Shown here: in pieces, positions 59,435 to 64,000 of the stretch
Numbering within the stretch: position 1 is the first letter of the stretch
Layout of the letters: each line of letters begins with the position of its first letter
Source of the DNA: JANQFM01 sp035471925
GTDB lineage: Bacteria > Acidobacteriota > UBA6911 > RPQK01 > DATIPO01
DNA length: 64,000 bases
Assembly (NCBI GenBank): GCA_035471925.1
Contig: DATIPO010000206.1
Location: forward strand, 1 to 64,000
Reading direction: 5' to 3'
Program-made: the position numbers and the translations under genes
The notes under the pieces: generated by a model
The model's database searches: none
Told to the model about the DNA's origin: nothing
What the model saw: only the letters and a program-made list of their open reading frames with translations

Positions 59435-60731
59435 AACCGTCGATGCAGAATCGCTGAGGCGGGAGCAGTCGGCTCATTTGTTTCCGGTGGTGAAGTCCTT
59501 TTACCGTGAGCCGCTGGTCCTGCACCGGGGCCAGGGTGTTTGGCTGTGGGACGTCGAGGGCGAGAAGTACCTGGACCTTTTCGCCGGCATCCTCACCACT
59601 TCGCTGGGCCATGCCCATCCCGAGGTGGTGGAGCGGGTGCGCGAGCAGGTGGGACGCTTGGGGCATACCTCTACGCTTTACCTGACCGAACCGCAGGTTT
59701 CGGTGGCGCGGCGGCTCTCGGGGTTGGCTCCCCAAGGACTCACCCGCACCTTCTTCACCAACAGCGGAACCGAGGCTGTCGAGACGGCCATCTTGACGGC
59801 CCGCCTCCACACCGGACGCAGCGAAATCGTGGCCTTGCGCCACGCCTACTCAGGACGCAGCCTGCTGGCCACCACCATCACCGCTCACGCCTCTTGGCGT
59901 CCGGCGGGAGGAATCGCTGCCGGCGTGGTGCATGCCCGTTCGCCCTACGCCTACCGCTGCCCCTTCCGGCGTCCTTGCGACGAAAGCTGCATCGACAAGT
60001 TCATCGACGACCTGGTGGAGGTCATCGAAACCACCACGACAGGACATCCGGCGGCCCTGATGTTCGAGCCCATCCAGGGCGTGGGAGGCTACATCGTGCT
60101 TCCTGACGAATACATGCGCCGGGCCGCTGAACTCATCCGCTCTTACGGCGGACTGCTCATCGTCGACGAAATCCAAACCGGCTTCGGGCGCACCGGCAAG
60201 CACTGGTGGGGCATCGACCACGCTGGCGTTGCGCCCGACATCATGGTCATGGCCAAGGGCCTGGCCGCCGGATTCCCCGCCGCTGCCACCATGGCACGCG
60301 AAGAGGTCGCAGCCGCCTGGAACGTCAAGTCGATCTCTACCTTCGGCGGCAACCCCATCGCCATGGCGGCCGCCGACGCCACCATTCAGGTCATGCAGCG
60401 TGAAGACACCCCGGCGCGATGTGCCGACCGCGGACGCCAGCTCACCCAGGGCTTGCGGTCCCTCCAGCAGCAATACCCCTGGATCGGCGATGCCCGCGGT
60501 CGAGGACTCATGCAGGCTATCGAGCTGGTGCACCCGGACGACGAATCTCCCGATCCCGAACGCGCCTTGGCGTTGCTCGAAGCCACCCGCCGGGAGCGCC
60601 TCCTGGTGGGCCTGGGCGGACTCAACAACAACGTCATCCGCATCGGCCCCTCTCTGCTTATCGAAGACGAGGAACTGGCCGAAGGCCTGCTCCGTCTCCG
60701 CCGAGCCTGCGCCGCGGTTGATGCGGACTAG
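59409..60731 (+). CDS. Class III PLP-dependent aminotransferase
   Basis: A 440-residue omega-type aminotransferase. GVWLWDVEGEKYLDLFAGI opens the fold. FFTNSGTEAVETAILTAR binds the cofactor phosphate, LLIVDEIQTGFGRTGKHW holds the Asp that pairs with the pyridine ring, and MAKGLAAGFP has the Schiff-base lysine. The closest functional groups by motif are alanine-glyoxylate (AGXT2-like) and 4-aminobutyrate-type enzymes, which I cannot separate. A Cys-rich YRCPFRRPCDESC insert is a feature of the AGXT2-like/GABA subset. ATG 59409 is used; the frame extends to 59361, but that part is antisense-free only because it overlaps the ICMT-like gene. Confidence 0.9.
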   Translation: MEKATRQVETVDAESLRREQSAHLFPVVKSFYREPLVLHRGQGVWLWDVEGEKYLDLFAGILTTSLGHAHPEVVERVREQVGRLGHTSTLYLTEPQVSVARRLSGLAPQGLTRTFFTNSGTEAVETAILTARLHTGRSEIVALRHAYSGRSLLATTITAHASWRPAGGIAAGVVHARSPYAYRCPFRRPCDESCIDKFIDDLVEVIETTTTGHPAALMFEPIQGVGGYIVLPDEYMRRAAELIRSYGGLLIVDEIQTGFGRTGKHWWGIDHAGVAPDIMVMAKGLAAGFPAAATMAREEVAAAWNVKSISTFGGNPIAMAAADATIQVMQREDTPARCADRGRQLTQGLRSLQQQYPWIGDARGRGLMQAIELVHPDDESPDPERALALLEATRRERLLVGLGGLNNNVIRIGPSLLIEDEELAEGLLRLRRACAAVDAD

Positions 60732-60996
60732 TGCCGGGCGCACCAGCGTCTACTGAACGCGGAGATGTTTGAGAACAGCCCGCCGGTCCTGGGATTCGCC
60801 GACACTTTGATCTCCGGCTTTTGCCAGGGCCGTCTACGCTGCTTTTTCTGATGGCGCTTTGACTGAGCGGGACCGCGTCCACTGGCATCCGAGGATTCCC
60901 CTCATCCGGCCCCGAGGCGGACAAGTTGTCCGCTGACCGAGACGCCTTCGGCATCGCCCTCGACGTTCAAGCTGCCCCCGAGTCCTGCCCCGCTTT

Positions 60997-61887
60997 TTAA
61001 GGAAGTTTCGGAAGTCGGCAGGCTCGAGAGTCGATCTCGGCCCAGGGATCGGACTTTTGGGCCAGTCGGCGGAAGAGGTTCTTCAAGTTGTAGAACTTGG
61101 GATCGAGGCCGGGGAGTTCGTCCCAGTCGACGGGGGTGGCCACTGGAGCGCCGGGGCGGGCCCGAAGGCTATAGGGGGCCACCGAGGTTTGAGCGTAGGC
61201 GTTGCGGTAGAAATCGATGAAGACACGCTGGCCGCGTTTGGCTTTGCGGCTGGCTACGGTGAGTTTGTCGGGATGCTTGCCCGCCAACTCTTCGGCCACT
61301 CCGCGGGCGTAGGAGCGCACGTGCTCGAAGTGGTGTTCGCGGCGCAGGGGCACGACCACGTGGAATCCGCGTGAACCGGTGGTCATGAGGAAAGGGTCCA
61401 ACTCGTCCTGGCGAAGGCGCTGGCCCACGGCGCGGGTGGCGAAGCGGGTCAAGGCAGGGTCGTCGCCGGAAGGATCAAGGTCGAAGATCAGCCGGTCGGG
61501 ACGCTTCAGATCGTCCTTGCGGCCCAGCCAGATGTGCGGCGTCAGGCAGCCTTGATTGGCCAGATAGACCAAGGTGGCGGCATCATTGCAGACTACGTGA
61601 CGGACCGTGCCGCCCTCTTTCGGCACCTCCACCGTTTCAATCCAGTCTGGGAAGTAGTCGGGCGCGTCCTTGTGGTACCAGCCGCCGGAGGCGATACCGT
61701 CTGGAAATCGCTGCATGGTCAGCGGACGGTCCTTCATATGCGGCAGCATCACCTCCGCTACCCGCCGGTAATACTCCACCACCTCGCCCTTCGTGATCCC
61801 CGCCTCGGGAAAAAACACCTTGTCGCGGTTCGAGAGCGAGATGTCCCTTCCGTCGATGATGACCTTCTGAGGGTCCTTGGATGCCAT
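60997..61887 (-). CDS. Stand-alone LigD-type polymerase/primase domain protein
   Basis: A 296-residue archaeo-eukaryotic primase-fold polymerase, the POL domain of bacterial NHEJ ligase LigD. It starts with the LSNRDKVFFPEAGITKGEVVEYY block, followed by RPLTMQRFPDGI, and HIWLGRKDDLKRPDRLIFDLDPSG with the two metal-binding Asp residues. TGSRGFHVVVPL and IDFYRNAYAQTSVAPYSLRARPGAPVATPV complete the active site. Ligase and phosphoesterase domains are missing, and no ku gene is in the window. GGGAG lies ~12 nt before the ATG. It likely extends or fills ends during double-strand break repair. Confidence 0.92.
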   Translation of the reverse strand: MASKDPQKVIIDGRDISLSNRDKVFFPEAGITKGEVVEYYRRVAEVMLPHMKDRPLTMQRFPDGIASGGWYHKDAPDYFPDWIETVEVPKEGGTVRHVVCNDAATLVYLANQGCLTPHIWLGRKDDLKRPDRLIFDLDPSGDDPALTRFATRAVGQRLRQDELDPFLMTTGSRGFHVVVPLRREHHFEHVRSYARGVAEELAGKHPDKLTVASRKAKRGQRVFIDFYRNAYAQTSVAPYSLRARPGAPVATPVDWDELPGLDPKFYNLKNLFRRLAQKSDPWAEIDSRACRLPKLP

Positions 61888-62068
61888 GGCTACGGTTGCT
61901 CCCGCCTCTATTCTACAAGCGATTCCACTGCCAGTCTGTTAGACAGGACCTGCTGCTGCGGACCTGTCAAGCCCTGTAGCGGAAACAGGAGCAAACAGGC
62001 TCTGGACCAGCATCCTCGCTCATAGGCCGCCCAAACTTTTTCCCGTCGAGTCCGGCCAGTTACTTGAT

Positions 62069-64000
62069 TCAAAACTCGAAGGCGTAGCGCAGGGAGGCGT
62101 AGACGGCGAAGGGGTTGCCGGGGATGACGGATTGGCTGCTGAATCCACGGGTTTCGTAGTCAGTGTCGCCAATGTTGTCGAAGTTGACGGCCAAGCGCCA
62201 GCGGTTGATCCGGTAGGAGGCCATGGCGTTGACCAAGACGTAGTCGTCGATGGCGAAAGCGTTGTCTTCGGCGATGAACTGCTCGCTGACATAGCGGACG
62301 CCGGCTCCCAGGCCGAACCCGTTGAGGAATTCCTTGTGGGTCCACAGGTTGAAGAGGTGATCGGGGGCGAAGGCCGGTTGGTTGCCGGAACGGTCGACCA
62401 CGATGAACTGCGGCGGAACCTGCGAGATCTGGACGCGTTCGTTGAAGCTGGTCAGTTCGGCATCGTTGAAGGCGTAAGAGGCATAGGTGAACCAGTTGGG
62501 CAGGATCTCGGCCGAGAGTTCAAGCTCCACGCCGCGCGAACGCTGGTCGCCGTTCTGGGTGGTGACGCCGTTGTCGTCGAAGATGGCGATGTTCTCGCGC
62601 TCGGTCTGGTAGATGGCCAGGCTGGCCAGGAAGCGGCCGTTGAGAAAGCTGTTCTTGATGCCGCCCTCGTAATTGCGTCCGGTCTCGGGTTCGCGGGGCT
62701 GGGTTGTGAGGGTGGAGGGAGGCGCGAAGCTCCGTCCGGCCGAGGCGTAGAGGCTGAGTCCCGCGACCGGCTCCACCACGATTCCGCCCATGGGCGAGAA
62801 TTCGTTGTCGCCGCGCTCAAGGTTGTTGACGGGGTCTTCGAAGTCGATGTGGTCGAAGCGTCCGCCCACGAAGATCTGCACAGCGTCGGAAAAGACGATG
62901 CGGTCGAGCACGTAAGGAGCGAAGACCAAGCTGCGGGCGTCTCCGCGCTGGGATTGGCCTTGGATGGGTATCAAGAATTCCCGTTGAGCGAACTCAGTGG
63001 GATTAAACAGGTCGATGGGGGGCAGGAAAAAATTGTCGAGGGAGAACTGGTCGTCAAGCTTGGCGGTCTCGAGTCCGAAGACGAACTCATGACGCAGGCT
63101 GCCGGTCTGGGCCTGGACTAGAAACTCGGCTTGGTTGCCCGTGAAGCGCTGCTTGTCGTCGAGGGCTGAGAAGACGCGGAAGACATCGGTCCCGCCCTGC
63201 TGGTTGGGAAAGGCGCCGGCGAAGAGGGTGCCGTCAGAGGTCCAGTCGAGGTCGCTGATATAGAACTTGTTGCGGAAGGTGACCCGGTCGGAAATCCGGT
63301 GGCTCCATTCGGCGCGGAAGCGGTGGATGTCCTGTTCGGAGGTGTCGAAGGGCGACTGGAAGGAAGTTTCCCGGTCAATGTTGGGAATCTCTCCGAAGAG
63401 CAGCGGAATCCCCGCGTCGGGCTCGAACTTGTTGCGCACGTACTCAAAGTTCATGCTCAGCGTGCTGGCGTCGCTGATCTTCCAGGTGAAGGCCGGGTTG
63501 AAGGCCGTCAGGTAGCTGTCTTTTTCGTCGCGGTAGTTCTCGGCGTCCTGGTGAGTGCCGTTGAAGCGGAAGGCGATCTCGCCCGAGGGATCGACCACGT
63601 TGACATCGAAGCGTCCGCGGAAGGTGTGAAAGCTTCCGCCGGTGAGCTCGACTTCGGCGAAGTTGCGGTTGAAGAGCGGCTGCTTGCGCACCAAGTTAAC
63701 GGTTCCCGAAAGGGCATTGGCTCCGTAGAGGAAGGCGGCCGGTCCGCGCAGGACCTCCACCCGCTCCACGTTGTAGAGCTGGTAGTAGGTGGACTCGGGC
63801 TCGGGGGTGCCGTCGATCAGGACCAGGCCGGTGCTGAGGTTGTCAAAACCGCGCACGGTGAAGAAGTCGAAGATGCCGAAGCCGGTCTGGGCGTTGACTC
63901 CGGCGGCATTTCGCAAAGCGTCTCCCAGCACCACGGCGTTTTGGGCCTCCAGGACGCCTTCGTCCACCACGCTCACCGAGAGAGGCGTTTTGTGCAGGTC
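62069..64000 (-). CDS. TonB-dependent outer-membrane receptor (5' partial)
   Basis: 643 residues are visible; the N-terminus (signal peptide, TonB box) is beyond the window end. The first residues are DLHKTPLS, directly before VSVVDEGVLEAQNAV. The plug domain has RGFDNLSTGLVLIDG and VERVEVLRGPAAFLYG. The barrel includes FVFGLETAKLDDQF, IFVGGRFDHIDFED and SLYASAGRSFAPPS, and ends LRYAFEF with the C-terminal Phe expected for outer-membrane insertion. The subgroup is siderophore-receptor-like. The ligand is unknown, and no iron regulator is visible in the window. Confidence 0.93.
   Translation of the reverse strand, partial: DLHKTPLSVSVVDEGVLEAQNAVVLGDALRNAAGVNAQTGFGIFDFFTVRGFDNLSTGLVLIDGTPEPESTYYQLYNVERVEVLRGPAAFLYGANALSGTVNLVRKQPLFNRNFAEVELTGGSFHTFRGRFDVNVVDPSGEIAFRFNGTHQDAENYRDEKDSYLTAFNPAFTWKISDASTLSMNFEYVRNKFEPDAGIPLLFGEIPNIDRETSFQSPFDTSEQDIHRFRAEWSHRISDRVTFRNKFYISDLDWTSDGTLFAGAFPNQQGGTDVFRVFSALDDKQRFTGNQAEFLVQAQTGSLRHEFVFGLETAKLDDQFSLDNFFLPPIDLFNPTEFAQREFLIPIQGQSQRGDARSLVFAPYVLDRIVFSDAVQIFVGGRFDHIDFEDPVNNLERGDNEFSPMGGIVVEPVAGLSLYASAGRSFAPPSTLTTQPREPETGRNYEGGIKNSFLNGRFLASLAIYQTERENIAIFDDNGVTTQNGDQRSRGVELELSAEILPNWFTYASYAFNDAELTSFNERVQISQVPPQFIVVDRSGNQPAFAPDHLFNLWTHKEFLNGFGLGAGVRYVSEQFIAEDNAFAIDDYVLVNAMASYRINRWRLAVNFDNIGDTDYETRGFSSQSVIPGNPFAVYASLRYAFEF

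Noticed and set aside
60732..60996. Possible RNA gene in the gap between the aminotransferase and LigD-like genes
   Set aside because: I searched for tRNA-like arms and stable long hairpins and found nothing convincing.

Overview
The window is GC-rich bacterial chromosome with 42 credible protein genes plus one possible 18-codon leader, many of them large and secreted. I see no rRNA, tRNA, CRISPR array, transposase or phage gene. The gene content points to Acidobacteriota or a close relative: two orphan MacB/FtsX-type permeases (one behind a PadR regulator, the 'ADOP' pattern), several FG-GAP/ASPIC-UnbV (CRTAC1-like) proteins, large DUF11-repeat secreted proteins, cytochrome c/Cu-monooxygenase lipoproteins and a dispersed structured intergenic repeat. 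This assignment is inference from gene families only.

Layout. 0-7.4 kb: a serine hydrolase cut by the window edge, an ABC permease divergent from a MetR-like LysR regulator, a GNAT acetyltransferase, a halogenase-like flavoprotein and a c-type cytochrome lipoprotein. 7.7-14.2 kb: a same-strand trio of a flippase-like membrane protein, an 818-aa unrecognised secreted protein and an AlkP-superfamily hydrolase with a very large insert. 14.4-18.4 kb: an HDOD protein, an ECF sigma factor, RsmD and a sugar nucleotidyltransferase-like protein with a degenerate signature. 18.5-34.9 kb: a divergent cluster that looks like one pathway. Leftward it has a CrtI-like oxidoreductase, an SDR-acyltransferase fusion and a class IV aminotransferase. 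Rightward it has three CRTAC1-like proteins and a TPR protein in a tightly coupled operon ending in an acyl carrier protein and a fused ketosynthase/chain-length-factor-like protein. 35-47.6 kb: a giant matrixin/DUF11 protein, a tripartite ABC exporter next to HMG-CoA reductase, a CoxE-like VWA protein and a Cu-monooxygenase-like lipoprotein. 47.9-53.8 kb: DUF1579, MgtC/DUF4010 and a PadR-permease pair. 54-58.6 kb: an NAD-type formate dehydrogenase operon. 58.9-64 kb: an ICMT-like methyltransferase, a class III aminotransferase, a stand-alone LigD polymerase domain and a TonB-dependent receptor cut by the window end.

Most notable points. (1) The formate dehydrogenase catalytic subunit appears as two ORFs but is one selenoprotein gene: an in-frame UGA sits at the Sec position and is followed by a hairpin with a GGUCU loop. 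A near-consensus sigma-54 promoter lies in front of the operon. (2) The divergent CRTAC1/ACP/ketosynthase cluster is a candidate undescribed lipid or polyketide-like biosynthetic system. (3) Inside it, a repeat cassette (two structured arms in inverted orientation around a 57-bp, 19-codon tandem repeat) lies between a strong ribosome-binding site/GTG start and the signal peptide of a CRTAC1 gene, and the frame stays open through it. (4) The arms belong to a repeat family seen elsewhere in the window, with a compensatory change in a hairpin stem.
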